From Lysobacterales bacterium (GTDB lineage Bacteria > Pseudomonadota > Gammaproteobacteria > Xanthomonadales > SZUA-36): 35,738 nucleotides of DNA. The stretch is from contig WTJD01000174.1 of the NCBI GenBank assembly GCA_011524975.1, positions 1 through 35,738 on the forward strand, given 5' to 3'. Positions 8,441 to 16,402 of the stretch are shown piece by piece; positions within the stretch are counted from its first letter, which is position 1; each line of letters opens with the position of its first letter. The position numbers and the translations under genes are program-made. The notes beneath the pieces are model-generated. The model saw only the letters and a list, made by a program, of their open reading frames with translations. It did not search any database and was not told where the DNA came from.

Positions 8441-8465
8441 TTGCTTACTCCCATAGGGCGTGACT

Positions 8466-9254
8466 TCATACCGGCCGCGTGCCAAGAATGATCTCTCGCG
8501 TCTGGAAATCCGCCAGGACCTGCTTGCCGCCGCCGATGACCACGTCCGGGTCGGGGTGATTGATCTCCCCGGCCAGGCGCTTCAGTACGTCAAGACCGGT
8601 GAGGGCGCCAGGTTCTTTCAAAATGTGTATCAGCAGCAGGGAAACCGCGTTCAGCTGCATGAAGTTGACCTTGTCCCGACGGTTTCGGTAGACGAGCAGG
8701 TGCGTGGCTTCCCCGGGCGCGTCCTGGGGTTGGAACTCGGGCCGAATCTGGTGAACCGGGTATCGGTAACTCAGCGGCCAGGCCAGGGGCGACAGCACGG
8801 GCTGCTCCGCCAGCAGATCGCCCTCAGGGTTGGCGTCGATGGCGTCCAACTCCTGTTCGTCCAGCGACAGGGCCAACTCCACCCACTCGTAGTGAGCCAG
8901 TTCCAGCATGAATGGCGGGTCCCCCGGTTCCGGCGCGCGTTCGTCCTGCAGGTACTTCAGAAATTCACGTGCGATTTCGGGAAACAGCGGTGTTGTGGAA
9001 CGATGATGGTGGTAGAACGCCCGCGTCAGGCTGTCCCAGGCATCGTCGTCGTGCAGTTTTCTTAATACCGGGAAGTTGCCGGACAGAAAATTGCGGATAT
9101 TGCGGAAGAACAGTCCGCGGTAGATCTCCATGCGGCGGTCTTCGATGCCGCCTGGGGCGGGGTGCTGATCCGGGGCGCGCAGGTGGGCTGCGAATGATTC
9201 GAGCGCCTGGCGCAGGGATTCAGGCGGTTCTTTGTCCCTGGGGTTTCGCATCAT
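8466..9254 (-). CDS. hvfC: HvfC, DUF2063 partner of the RiPP maturase
   Basis: This 262-residue protein has the DUF2063 (HvfC/BufC N-terminal) pattern, seen as [21 protein letters not shown] and [19 protein letters not shown], followed by a second mixed domain with [16 protein letters not shown] and [17 protein letters not shown]. In characterised relatives the DUF2063 protein pairs with the MNIO enzyme and probably recruits or presents the precursor peptide. The coding sequence overlaps the end of hvfB by 35 bases in another frame, which suggests coupled translation and a fixed ratio of the two proteins. Two adjacent ATG codons (9254 and 9251) are possible starts. No metal-binding motif stands out. 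The assignment rests on the family pattern plus operon position, both strong here. Confidence 0.88.
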   Translation of the reverse strand: MMRNPRDKEPPESLRQALESFAAHLRAPDQHPAPGGIEDRRMEIYRGLFFRNIRNFLSGNFPVLRKLHDDDAWDSLTRAFYHHHRSTTPLFPEIAREFLKYLQDERAPEPGDPPFMLELAHYEWVELALSLDEQELDAIDANPEGDLLAEQPVLSPLAWPLSYRYPVHQIRPEFQPQDAPGEATHLLVYRNRRDKVNFMQLNAVSLLLIHILKEPGALTGLDVLKRLAGEINHPDPDVVIGGGKQVLADFQTREIILGTRPV

Positions 9255-10083
9255 GGTTCTCGCGGCCTGCCTGGGCCGCGTGGATCAATTGGACTTCCGC
9301 CAGCAGGTCAGGGACCGGGGGGAAATTGAAATCGCGCTCCAGCAGCGTGGGAAACACGCCGAAGCAATGGTAGGCCTCATCCAGCAGGGCCCAGACGTTG
9401 TCGATGACACCGGCACCGTGCGTATCGACAATCAGGTCCTCCGCCTCGCTGTAATGACCTGCAATGTGTCCGTAGCAAATGCGCTCACCGGGCAGGCCCT
9501 TGAGGAATTCAACGGGGTCGTAGCCGTGGTTCACGCTGTTGACGTAAATGTTGTTCACATCCAGCAGGAGATCGCAGTCCGCTTCCTCCACCACCGCGTT
9601 GATGAATTCCAATTCGCTCATCTCAGCGCCGGGCGCGGCATAGTAAGACACATTCTCGATGCCGATGCGCCGGTTGAGCAACTCCTGAGTGCGACGAATT
9701 CTTCCCGCGACATAATGCACCGCCTCCTCGGTGAACGGGATGGGCATGAGGTCATACAGGTGCCCGCCGTCGGTGCAATAGCTGAGGTGCTCGGTGTAAA
9801 CGCGCACCTTGTGTGTTTCCAGAAAATGACGGATGCGTCGGATGAAGGTCTCATCCAGGGGCTCCGGCCCGCCAAGTGACAGGGAGAGTCCGTGGCACAC
9901 GAAGGGGAAACGCTCAGTGAATGCCCGCAGCTGTCGGCCGAAACGGCCGCCGACACCGATCCAGTTGTCCGGCGCCACTTCCATGAAGTCGACCTGCGAC
10001 AGGTCGCAATCCTGAAGCGGGCCCAGCAGGGCCCGCCTCAGACCAAGTCCGGCACCTTCGACGAGATAAGCGCTTTGCTTCAT
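9220..10083 (-). CDS. hvfB: HvfB, MNIO-family (DUF692) RiPP maturase
   Basis: This 287-residue protein is a DUF692 multinuclear non-heme iron oxidative enzyme (MNIO), the family of MbnB. In related HvfABC and bufferin systems it uses O2 and a bi- or tri-iron centre to convert cysteines of the precursor into copper-binding heterocycles (oxazolone/thioamide or thiooxazole). Likely metal-site motifs are in order: H64 in [10 protein letters not shown]98-H99 in YTEHLSYC, E143 in IENVSYY, D175 and N178 in DVNNIYVN, H206 and H210 in GHIAGH, D220 and H222 in VDTHG, and E249 in LLERDFNFP. The fold is a TIM barrel in known members. The start is the ATG at 10083, 33 bases after the hvfA stop; a TTG two codons earlier is an alternative. 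No strong Shine-Dalgarno sequence is visible, so translation may be kept below that of hvfA. Confidence 0.93.
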   Translation of the reverse strand: MKQSAYLVEGAGLGLRRALLGPLQDCDLSQVDFMEVAPDNWIGVGGRFGRQLRAFTERFPFVCHGLSLSLGGPEPLDETFIRRIRHFLETHKVRVYTEHLSYCTDGGHLYDLMPIPFTEEAVHYVAGRIRRTQELLNRRIGIENVSYYAAPGAEMSELEFINAVVEEADCDLLLDVNNIYVNSVNHGYDPVEFLKGLPGERICYGHIAGHYSEAEDLIVDTHGAGVIDNVWALLDEAYHCFGVFPTLLERDFNFPPVPDLLAEVQLIHAAQAGRENHDAKPQGQRTA

Positions 10084-10116
10084 GGGCAAAGGGTCGTGGT
10101 GCTCACGGCAACGGTT

Positions 10117-10470
10117 TTACGCGCCGCCGCACTTGCCCTCGCCGCACTTGCCTTCGCCGCACTTGCCTTCTTCACCCTTGTCGTCATCACCGTGGCCTTC
10201 GCCGCACTTGCCCTCGCCACATTTGCCCTCGCCGCACTTGCCTTCTTCACCCTTGTCGTCATCACCGTGGCCTTCGCCGCACTTGCCCTCGCCACATTTG
10301 CCTTCTTCACCCTTGCCGTGATGGGCGGCCAGCATGTAACCCGTGTCGAGATCGGACATCGCGAACGGATTTTCATCAGCGTGGGCAGTTGTGCTGATGG
10401 CCAGTGAGGAAACGAATGCAACGCCAACGGCAGCTGCGACGGGTTTGATGATTTGCTTCTTGATCGCCAT
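10117..10470 (-). CDS. hvfA: HvfA/bufferin precursor with eight EGKCG core motifs
   Basis: This is the 117-residue precursor of a post-translationally modified copper-binding peptide. Residues 1-31 form a signal peptide ending AHA, followed by DENPFAMSDLDTGYMLA, the short conserved stretch typical of HvfA/bufferin-1 precursors. From residue 53 to the end the protein is almost pure repeat: eight EGKCG units with cysteines at 59, 64, 79, 84, 89, 104, 109 and 114, in clusters of two, three and three, split by two GHGDDDKGE spacers. These are the only cysteines. In characterised relatives the EGKCG cysteines are the modified residues that bind copper. An excellent ribosome binding site GGAGG lies nine bases before the ATG. 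It is the first gene of the operon, as expected for a product needed in excess of its enzymes. Modification and metal binding are inferred from family. Confidence 0.93.
   Translation of the reverse strand: MAIKKQIIKPVAAAVGVAFVSSLAISTTAHADENPFAMSDLDTGYMLAAHHGKGEEGKCGEGKCGEGHGDDDKGEEGKCGEGKCGEGKCGEGHGDDDKGEEGKCGEGKCGEGKCGGA
10123..10314 (-). repeat. nested tandem repeats encoding EGKCG clusters
   Basis: The core of hvfA is a two-level DNA repeat. The small unit is 15 bases (one EGKCG). The large unit is 75 bases, encoding KGEEGKCG, two further EGKCG units and then EGHGDDD (residues 73-97). The preceding copy (residues 53-72) is 60 bases and lacks one small unit. The final copy ends in GGA instead of the spacer. 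Such repeats are prone to expansion and contraction by slippage or recombination without loss of frame. Confidence 0.9.
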
Positions 10471-10739
10471 GGGTGGGAACCTCCAAAGTTTTCCGTGCCG
10501 GGTGTCTTCCCGGCTTCAGGTTTACGGCGCCCTCAGGCGCCCGTTGATCACGATATTGACTGTGCGTTCGGTGTTGCCGGAAATCCGCTCTGCCACACCA
10601 ATCGCTCAGTCTAACTGCAGCGTGGCCATTTTCCCATTATTCGGGCGCGTGGCAGCGCTGTTGATAGATAGACCGGATTCGGTCGGATTTGATTACACCG
10701 CTCGGTGAAAGAAACGATCTGCGGGATGAGCCGAGCGGC
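10471..10739 (-). promoter_or_regulatory. hvfA upstream region with two short hairpins
   Basis: The gap between nth and hvfA (269 bases) has no gene. Two perfect inverted repeats lie just before the hvfA ribosome binding site: GCCGGG/CCCGGC with a six-base loop at 10497-10514, and GGCGCC/GGCGCC with a four-base loop at 10526-10541. Both would fold in the 5' leader of the transcript. I found no convincing sigma-70 pair or metal-regulator operator on this strand, so the promoter may use an ECF sigma factor, as has been described for some bufferin operons; this is an inference. Confidence 0.4.
10698..10738 (-). terminator. inverted repeat just after nth, possible weak terminator
   Basis: CCGCTCGG at 10698-10705 pairs with CCGAGCGG at 10731-10738, a perfect eight-base GC-rich stem with a 25-base loop, starting two bases beyond the nth stop codon. 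There is no U-rich tract after it, so it is not a standard intrinsic terminator. It may protect the 3' end or reduce read-through into hvfA. Confidence 0.3.
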
Positions 10740-11372
10740 TCAAACCCGTTTTTTTCCGTGGCGGCAAAGATCTCGCACAATGCACTCATCGCAATGGGGC
10801 TTGCGGGCCGTGCAAACGTAGCGACCATGCAGAATCAGCCAGTGATGGGCATCTTTCAGAAAGGGTTCCGGGACGTTCTTCAGCAGCTTTCTCTCCACGG
10901 CCAGCGGCGTTTTACCGGGCGCCAGGCCTGTTCGGTTCGAAACTCTGAAGATATGGGTGTCAACCGCGATGGTGGGTTCGCCAAATGCAGTATTGAGTAC
11001 GACATTGGCGGTTTTGCGCCCCACGCCAGGGAGTGCCTCCAGCGCTTCTCTCTCTCGCGGCACCTCTCCGTCGTGCTTGTCGAGCAGGATGCGGCAGGTC
11101 TTGATGATATTGGCTGCCTTGGTGTTGAACAGGCCAATGGTGCGAACGTAATCGCGCAGCGTGTCCTCGCCCATGTCGAAAATGGCCTGTGGCGTATTGG
11201 CCACGGGGTACAGGCGCCGGGTCGCCCGGTTCACGCCGACGTCGGTGGCTTGTGCTGAGAGGATGACCGCCACCAGCAACTCGAAGGGTGAGTCATATTC
11301 GAGTTCCGTCGTCGGCCGCGGATTGTTGTCCCGCAGCCGCTGAAAAAACGCCTGTCGATCGGCCAGGTTCAA
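10740..11372 (-). CDS. nth: endonuclease III (DNA glycosylase/AP lyase)
   Basis: Endonuclease III removes oxidised pyrimidines from DNA and cuts the strand at the abasic site. The 210-residue protein matches the E. coli enzyme in length and position: the helix-hairpin-helix LPGVGRKTANVVL with catalytic K120, D138 in VDTHIFR, and the C-terminal [4Fe-4S] loop with C187, C194, C197 and C203. The start is a TTG at 11372 that overlaps the rsxE stop as TTGA, so translation is probably coupled to the rsx operon. The rsxABCDGE-nth order is the same as in E. coli. The last residues GKKRV are basic, which may help DNA contact. Confidence 0.97.
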   Translation of the reverse strand: MNLADRQAFFQRLRDNNPRPTTELEYDSPFELLVAVILSAQATDVGVNRATRRLYPVANTPQAIFDMGEDTLRDYVRTIGLFNTKAANIIKTCRILLDKHDGEVPREREALEALPGVGRKTANVVLNTAFGEPTIAVDTHIFRVSNRTGLAPGKTPLAVERKLLKNVPEPFLKDAHHWLILHGRYVCTARKPHCDECIVRDLCRHGKKRV

Positions 11373-12052
11373 GCGGCCCCCAGCGCCTTGTTCAAGACGG
11401 TCGACCTACGCGAACGGCGCGTCTGCAGCCAATTGCGCGCGGCCACCAGCAGGCCCAGCCCAATAAAGGCGCCCGGCGGGAGAATGGCCAGGAGGAAGCC
11501 CTCGTAATGGGGCAGGACGGTCAGTTCCAGTGCGCGACCGGCTTCGCCAAACATGAGATGGGCTTGTGACAGCAGCGTCCCACGCCCGAGCAGTTCACGC
11601 AGGGCTCCGAGCAGCACCAGGGTAAGGCAGAATCCCAGTCCGGTGGCCAGGCCGTCAACCATGGCGGCCAGCGGGTGATGCCGGGACGCAAAGGCTTCGG
11701 CCCGGCCGATAATGGCGCAGTTGGTCACAATCAGAGGTATGAAGATGCCGAGCACGCGATACAGGTCGTGCACAAACGCCTGCATGAGCAACTGGATGAC
11801 CGTGACCACAGAGGCGATGATCAGCACAAAGGCCGGAATGCGAATCTCCGGACGCAGCAGGCCGCGCAGCCATGAGACGGACAGGTTGGAAGCAACCAGG
11901 GTCAGCAGGGTCGCAAGACCAAGGCCCAGGCCGTTGACCACCGTGCCGGTCACCGCCAGCAGCGGGCACAGGCCGAGCAGCACCACGAGCCCGGTATTCT
12001 GGTGCCAGAGACCGTCCATGAAAACCTGCTTTAAACGGGGGCGTTCAGTCAT
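11369..12052 (-). CDS. rsxE: Rsx/Rnf complex subunit E
   Basis: RsxE (RnfE) is an integral inner-membrane subunit of the Rnf-type electron-transfer complex. The 227-residue product has about six membrane helices and the conserved segments TGLVVLLGLCPLLAVT, YRVLGIFIPLIVTNCAIIGRAEAFAS and GTLLSQAHLMFG. The cysteines in GLCPLLA and TNCAII correspond to residues that, in Rnf structures, hold an iron-sulphur cluster in the membrane between RnfA and RnfE. The ATG at 12052 lies inside the end of rsxG (eight-base overlap). A longer open frame upstream is only a shadow of rsxG. The C-terminus is a basic, cytoplasmic tail (RRSRRS). Confidence 0.95.
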   Translation of the reverse strand: MTERPRLKQVFMDGLWHQNTGLVVLLGLCPLLAVTGTVVNGLGLGLATLLTLVASNLSVSWLRGLLRPEIRIPAFVLIIASVVTVIQLLMQAFVHDLYRVLGIFIPLIVTNCAIIGRAEAFASRHHPLAAMVDGLATGLGFCLTLVLLGALRELLGRGTLLSQAHLMFGEAGRALELTVLPHYEGFLLAILPPGAFIGLGLLVAARNWLQTRRSRRSTVLNKALGAA

Positions 12053-12698
12053 CGCGTTTCTGCTCGTTGCGCCGGTACAGGGCATCCCTGTTGGCCTGAT
12101 GATATTCCAAGGCGCGCTGTACTGCTTCAACCACGGCCCGGGGCGTGATCGTGGCGCCAGTGAACTGGTCGAAGACGCCGCCGTCTCGCGTGACACCCCA
12201 GTGCTCCGGTTCAGGGTCTTCCAGTGAGCGGCCTGTGAACGCCAGTATCCAGTCACTGCGTTCCGCTTCGATAGGGTCTCCCAATCCTGGCGTTTCCCTG
12301 TGCGATACCACCCGCACGCCGCTGATGCGGCCGTCGGCCAGGATACTGGTGAGAAGTTGGATGTCGCCGTTGTAACCATCCGGCGCTACATGGTCGAAAA
12401 CAACCGCCACGGGCTGCTCGCCCTTGCGGGCGCGGTACACGCGCACAGCCCCATCATTTCGAGAAAGGCTGTCGTGCCTGAGGGTCAGGGTATCTCCCAG
12501 CGGGTCGTTGTCGTATGCGCCTTCCGGTAATACCCGCCCCAGTTGCCTGATGAGCGCCTGGCGTTCCTGTTCCGCGATCCGCTCCCGCGTCAATTCGTTG
12601 ACCGCTGCCAACAGCCCCGTTCCGAGAATGGCGATCAGCGCAAGTAAGCCTGCGCTGGACAAGACCTGATGTGCCACCCCGGTGGTTTTCCCGCTCAT
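12045..12698 (-). CDS. rsxG: Rsx/Rnf complex subunit G, covalent flavoprotein
   Basis: RsxG carries a covalently bound FMN on the periplasmic side of the complex. The 217-residue protein has one N-terminal membrane helix (LLALIAILGTGLLAAV) and an FMN-binding domain with the attachment motif TGAT, T183 being the expected flavin-linked threonine. HRETPGLGDPIE is a further conserved family segment. The ATG at 12698 overlaps the rsxD stop as ATGA. Attachment of FMN normally needs an ApbE flavin transferase; no apbE is in this window, so it would have to be elsewhere. Confidence 0.95.
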   Translation of the reverse strand: MSGKTTGVAHQVLSSAGLLALIAILGTGLLAAVNELTRERIAEQERQALIRQLGRVLPEGAYDNDPLGDTLTLRHDSLSRNDGAVRVYRARKGEQPVAVVFDHVAPDGYNGDIQLLTSILADGRISGVRVVSHRETPGLGDPIEAERSDWILAFTGRSLEDPEPEHWGVTRDGGVFDQFTGATITPRAVVEAVQRALEYHQANRDALYRRNEQKRDD

Positions 12699-13729
12699 GT
12701 CCCGTACGCCCTGGGCCGTGTATACCGGTCGATCAAGGGCGCCGCCATGTTCATCAGCAGCACGGCGAATGCGACACCGTCCGGGTAGCCGCCCCACTGG
12801 CGAATGACCAGGGTGATCAGGCCGACACCCAGGCCAAACCACAGCCTGCCGAGGTTGCTGGTGCAACCCGATACCGGGTCGGTGGCGATGAAGAAGGCGC
12901 CCAGCATCAGCGCGCCGGAAAAAAGGTGTTGCGCGGGAGAGAGGTGCGTCACCGGGTCCAACAGCCAGAAGGGCAGGGTGACGGCAGCCACGACGCCCAG
13001 CGTGGATACGGGAACCTGCCAGGTGATGATTCTCCGCGCGAGCAGGTAAAGCCCGCCCGCCAGGTATGCGGCTGCCACCCACTCCCATCCCATCCCGCCG
13101 AACTGGCCAAATACAGGCGACTGCATGATCTCCGGCAGGGATTCGCCGGCATGCATGCCGGTTTTCAGGGTATCGAGCGGGGTCGCCTGGGTGATGCTGT
13201 CCCAGCTCACACCCTCCGGCAGCGCGCCGTGCAAGATCGCCGCCAGCGTCTCGTTGAAGCTCAGCGAGTGCGTTGAAAGATCGGCCGGGGCCTGCCACCG
13301 GGTCAGGTATTTGGGGAAACTGATGAGAACGACCACGTAGCCGATCATGGCCGGGTTGAACACGTTCTGGCCCAGGCCGCCGTACAGGTGCTTGGCAACA
13401 ACGATGGCCATCAGCATGGCCACGGCCGAGATCCACCAGGGTGCCAGCGGCGGTATACACAAGGCGAACAGCACGGCCGTGACGACGGCTGAACCGTCAC
13501 CCAGAAAGCGCGCAATGCTGCGCTCACGCATGCGCAGCATCAACGCCTCAAAGCCCAGCGCGAAGCCGGTCGCCAGCGCGATTTGCACCAGCACGCCGGG
13601 GCCGAAGAACACGATTTGCAGCAGGATGCCGGGAATCAGCGCGTATAACACCTGGCGCATCACCTGGCCGACGGTCGCCGTCGACGGGATGTGTGGCGCC
13701 TGGCTGGTTTTGAATGCCTGTCGCTTCAC
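12695..13729 (-). CDS. rsxD: Rsx/Rnf complex subunit D
   Basis: RsxD is a polytopic inner-membrane subunit with a covalent FMN. The 344-residue protein has about ten hydrophobic helices and the conserved segments YGGLGQNVFNPAMIGY, TQATPLDTLKTG and GAFFIATDPVSG. T183 in the ATPLD motif is the likely flavin-linked residue by comparison with characterised RnfD. The start is a GTG at 13729 overlapping the rsxC stop (GTGA). AGGAG sits directly before the GTG, which is closer than normal; no better start is available, so coupled translation is likely. Confidence 0.95.
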   Translation of the reverse strand: MKRQAFKTSQAPHIPSTATVGQVMRQVLYALIPGILLQIVFFGPGVLVQIALATGFALGFEALMLRMRERSIARFLGDGSAVVTAVLFALCIPPLAPWWISAVAMLMAIVVAKHLYGGLGQNVFNPAMIGYVVVLISFPKYLTRWQAPADLSTHSLSFNETLAAILHGALPEGVSWDSITQATPLDTLKTGMHAGESLPEIMQSPVFGQFGGMGWEWVAAAYLAGGLYLLARRIITWQVPVSTLGVVAAVTLPFWLLDPVTHLSPAQHLFSGALMLGAFFIATDPVSGCTSNLGRLWFGLGVGLITLVIRQWGGYPDGVAFAVLLMNMAAPLIDRYTRPRAYGT

Positions 13730-15252
13730 CTCCTGACCTCCTCGTTGGGGACAGGCGTCTTCTTTTTCGCGGCGCTCCGCTCCCGCAATGCCTTTTTCTT
13801 GGCCGCCAGGCGCTCACGTTTTTCCTGTTTCTGCCGTTCCAGCCGTGCTGCGCGGGCATCAAATCGTTCTCGCGCGTGGTCGGCCGCGGCGCGTTCCCGA
13901 GCCTGCGCTTTGAGTTGCCCCTTGCCATGTCTGAACCAGGCCGCGAGTGGGATATGGCTGGGGCAGACAAAATCGCAGCAGCCGCACTCAATACAGGCGC
14001 GCAGGTGGTGGTCCGCGGCGGCCTCCCATTGCCCGGTGCGAACCTGCCACTGCAACTGCTGTGGCAGCAGGCCGGCCGGGCAGACGCGGGCACATTCCCC
14101 ACAGCGTATGCAGGGCATTTCCGGTTGCGGGGCTCTCAGGTCGTCGGCTGAAAGCACCAGCAGGCAATTGCTGGCCTTAACCACGGGCTCGCTGTCCGAT
14201 CGCAGGCTGAACCCCATCATCGGCCCCCCGACCACCAGGCGGTCCGCGTCGTCGCGGTAACCGCCGCAGTGATGCACCAGGTGCGATACCGGGGTGCCAA
14301 TCAGCGCCAGCAGATTGCGTGGCTCAGCAACGCCATGCCCCGTTACCGTCACGTAACGCTCGATCAGCGGTCGTCCGCGGATGACGGCGTCGGCCACCGC
14401 GGCGGCGGTGCCGACATTCTGCACCAGGATGCCCAGGTCGGCCGGAAGTCCGTCCGCCGGCACTTCCTGTCCGGTCAGTACCTGGATCAGCTGTCTTTCA
14501 CCACCCTCGGGATAGATGGCAGGCACTTTGACCAGTTCGATGTCCGTGGCCTCGCCGACGGCCTGCTGCAGGGCGTCGAATACGGCGCCCATCTGGTCTT
14601 CGATGGCCAGGATGACGTGCTCCGCGCCACTGGCCCGCTGCAGCACCCTGGCGCCGTCGATGACCCGGTGGGGCTCCTCCCGCATCAGCATCTCGTCGCA
14701 GCTGATATAGGGCTCGCATTCAGCGCCGTTGAGCAGCAGCGTCCGGGTACCCCGTACTCGGCCAAGCGACGCTTTTTGATGGGTGGGGAAGACGGCTCCA
14801 CCCAGGCCGACCACGCCCGCTGCGCACAGGGCGTCGAGCAGGTCCCGGGGTTCGCGGGTCTGCCAGTCCGTGACGGGTGACGGTTCACACCAGCGGTCCT
14901 GACCGTCCGGTTCAATCACGACGCACGGTCCCGACCGGCCGGAAGGATGGCTCATGGGTCGATGCTCAATGGCGCGGACGGTTCCCGACGTGGGCGCGTG
15001 CACGCTCACGCCGCCGCTGCAGTCCACCTCGCCCAGGCGCTGGCCTTTAAGCACCCGGTCGCCAGCCTGGACGAGCGCCTGCGCGGGCAGACCAAGGTGT
15101 TGTTGCAGGGGCACGATCAGGACGTCAGGCAGAACCGGGCGCTCCACAGGCCGCGCACAGGAAACCTGTTTGTGGTGACGCAGCCGCAGGCCGCCGCGCA
15201 AGCGGTGCAAAAACCGCCCCCCGGGCGTGCCGGCATCGTGAGGAACGCTCAT
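13726..15252 (-). CDS. rsxC: Rsx/Rnf complex subunit C, iron-sulphur flavoprotein
   Basis: RsxC is the peripheral, cytoplasmic subunit that exchanges electrons with NADH. The 508-residue product has the RnfC N-terminal barrel ([20 protein letters not shown]), an NADH/FMN-binding Complex1_51K-like domain ([27 protein letters not shown]) and two [4Fe-4S] motifs, [12 protein letters not shown] and [12 protein letters not shown]. The tail is only a short Lys/Arg/Ala stretch, unlike the long repeated extension of E. coli RsxC. The ATG at 15252 has GGAGG six bases upstream and overlaps the rsxB stop as ATGA. The frame runs further upstream, but only as a shadow of rsxB. Confidence 0.95.
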   Translation of the reverse strand: MSVPHDAGTPGGRFLHRLRGGLRLRHHKQVSCARPVERPVLPDVLIVPLQQHLGLPAQALVQAGDRVLKGQRLGEVDCSGGVSVHAPTSGTVRAIEHRPMSHPSGRSGPCVVIEPDGQDRWCEPSPVTDWQTREPRDLLDALCAAGVVGLGGAVFPTHQKASLGRVRGTRTLLLNGAECEPYISCDEMLMREEPHRVIDGARVLQRASGAEHVILAIEDQMGAVFDALQQAVGEATDIELVKVPAIYPEGGERQLIQVLTGQEVPADGLPADLGILVQNVGTAAAVADAVIRGRPLIERYVTVTGHGVAEPRNLLALIGTPVSHLVHHCGGYRDDADRLVVGGPMMGFSLRSDSEPVVKASNCLLVLSADDLRAPQPEMPCIRCGECARVCPAGLLPQQLQWQVRTGQWEAAADHHLRACIECGCCDFVCPSHIPLAAWFRHGKGQLKAQARERAAADHARERFDARAARLERQKQEKRERLAAKKKALRERSAAKKKTPVPNEEVRR

Positions 15253-15803
15253 TGCACACCTCCGGCGGCCGGTCGGCCGGGTTCCGGCCAGGCCCAGACC
15301 GTACCGTCCTGATCCGGGATGACCATTGCGATACAGTCCACGGGGCAGGGGGGCAGACACAGGTCGCAGCCCGTGCATTCCTGCTCGATCACGGTATGCA
15401 TCAGCTTGGCCGCGCCGACGATGGCGTCGACAGGACAGGCCTGTATACACAGCGTGCAGCCGATACAGGCCTGTTCGTCGATCACAGCCACCGTGGTGGG
15501 TTGTTCTTCGCCATTTTCCGGGTTCAATGGCTTTGGCTCACGGCCGAGCAGGTCCGCCAAGGCGCGAATGCCGGCCTCACCTCCGGGTGGGCACTGGTTG
15601 ATGTCCGCCTCATCGCTGGCGATGGCTTCCGCATAGGGCCGGCAGCCCGGGTATCCGCATTGACCGCATTGCGTCTGGGGCAAAATCGCGTCGATCTGAT
15701 CGATCACCGGGTCGGACTCGACCCGGAAACGGACCGCGGCCCAGCCCAGCCCCAGGCCGATTAGCAAGCCCAATGCCAGCAATGTAACAACGGCGATGAG
15801 CAT
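15249..15803 (-). CDS. rsxB: Rsx/Rnf complex subunit B, ferredoxin-like
   Basis: RsxB is the polyferredoxin subunit that receives electrons on the cytoplasmic face of the membrane. The 184-residue protein has an N-terminal membrane helix ([19 protein letters not shown]), a [4Fe-4S] domain with CGQCGYPGC and a later cysteine in NQCPPGG, and two ferredoxin motifs [12 protein letters not shown] and [12 protein letters not shown]. Length and motif spacing are normal. The ATG at 15803 follows the rsxA stop by a single base. Confidence 0.97.
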   Translation of the reverse strand: MLIAVVTLLALGLLIGLGLGWAAVRFRVESDPVIDQIDAILPQTQCGQCGYPGCRPYAEAIASDEADINQCPPGGEAGIRALADLLGREPKPLNPENGEEQPTTVAVIDEQACIGCTLCIQACPVDAIVGAAKLMHTVIEQECTGCDLCLPPCPVDCIAMVIPDQDGTVWAWPEPGRPAAGGVQ

Positions 15804-15804
15804 G

Positions 15805-16386
15805 TCAGAGGTTGGCCAGGCCGTTAAAGCCCATGAACGCCAGGGCCATCAGGCCTGCTGTAACCAGACCGATGGACGCTCCCCGGAAGTGCAGCGGTAC
15901 ATCGGCGTAGGCGAGCCTTTCCCGCATGGCCGCGAACATGACCAGCACCAGGCCGAAGCCCGCGGCCGCGCCAAATCCGTACAGGGCGGATTCCAGCAAG
16001 TTGTGCTGCTCTTGCAGGTTGAGCAGGGCAACACCAAGGACAGCGCAGTTGCTGGTGATCAGTGGCAGAAAGATGCCGAGCACGCGGTAGAGCAGGGGGC
16101 TCGTTTTGCGCATGATCATTTCCGTCAGCTGAACCATCGCGGCGATGACCAGTATGAAGCCCAGCGTGGACAGGTACTCAAGGCCCAGTGGGTGCAGCAC
16201 GTAGGTGAACAGCAGGTAGCTGGACACCGAAGACAATGTCAGGACGAAACCGGTGGCCACGGCCATCCCGATAGCGCCCTCCAGCTTGGTGGAAACGCCC
16301 ATGAAGGGACACAGGCCGAGAAACCGGACCAGCACGAAGTTGTTCGCCAGCACCGTACTGACCAGGATCAGCAACTCTTCCTTCAT
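15805..16386 (-). CDS. rsxA: Rsx/Rnf complex subunit A
   Basis: RsxA is a six-helix inner-membrane subunit, homologous to RsxE with inverted topology. The 193-residue protein shows [18 protein letters not shown] and [19 protein letters not shown]; the cysteines in these two segments are those that face the intramembrane iron-sulphur centre in Rnf structures. It begins 16 bases after the metG stop, so metG and the six rsx genes may share a transcript. No strong Shine-Dalgarno sequence is visible before the ATG at 16386. Confidence 0.97.
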   Translation of the reverse strand: MKEELLILVSTVLANNFVLVRFLGLCPFMGVSTKLEGAIGMAVATGFVLTLSSVSSYLLFTYVLHPLGLEYLSTLGFILVIAAMVQLTEMIMRKTSPLLYRVLGIFLPLITSNCAVLGVALLNLQEQHNLLESALYGFGAAAGFGLVLVMFAAMRERLAYADVPLHFRGASIGLVTAGLMALAFMGFNGLANL

Positions 16387-16402
16387 GTGACCGGTATCGC
16401 TG

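Noticed and set aside
9892-10407. Plus-strand frame with Ala/Phe/Leu repeats opposite hvfA
   Set aside because: It looks like a membrane protein only because it is the reverse complement of the EGKCG repeats. The hvfA strand has the signal peptide, ribosome binding site and operon context.
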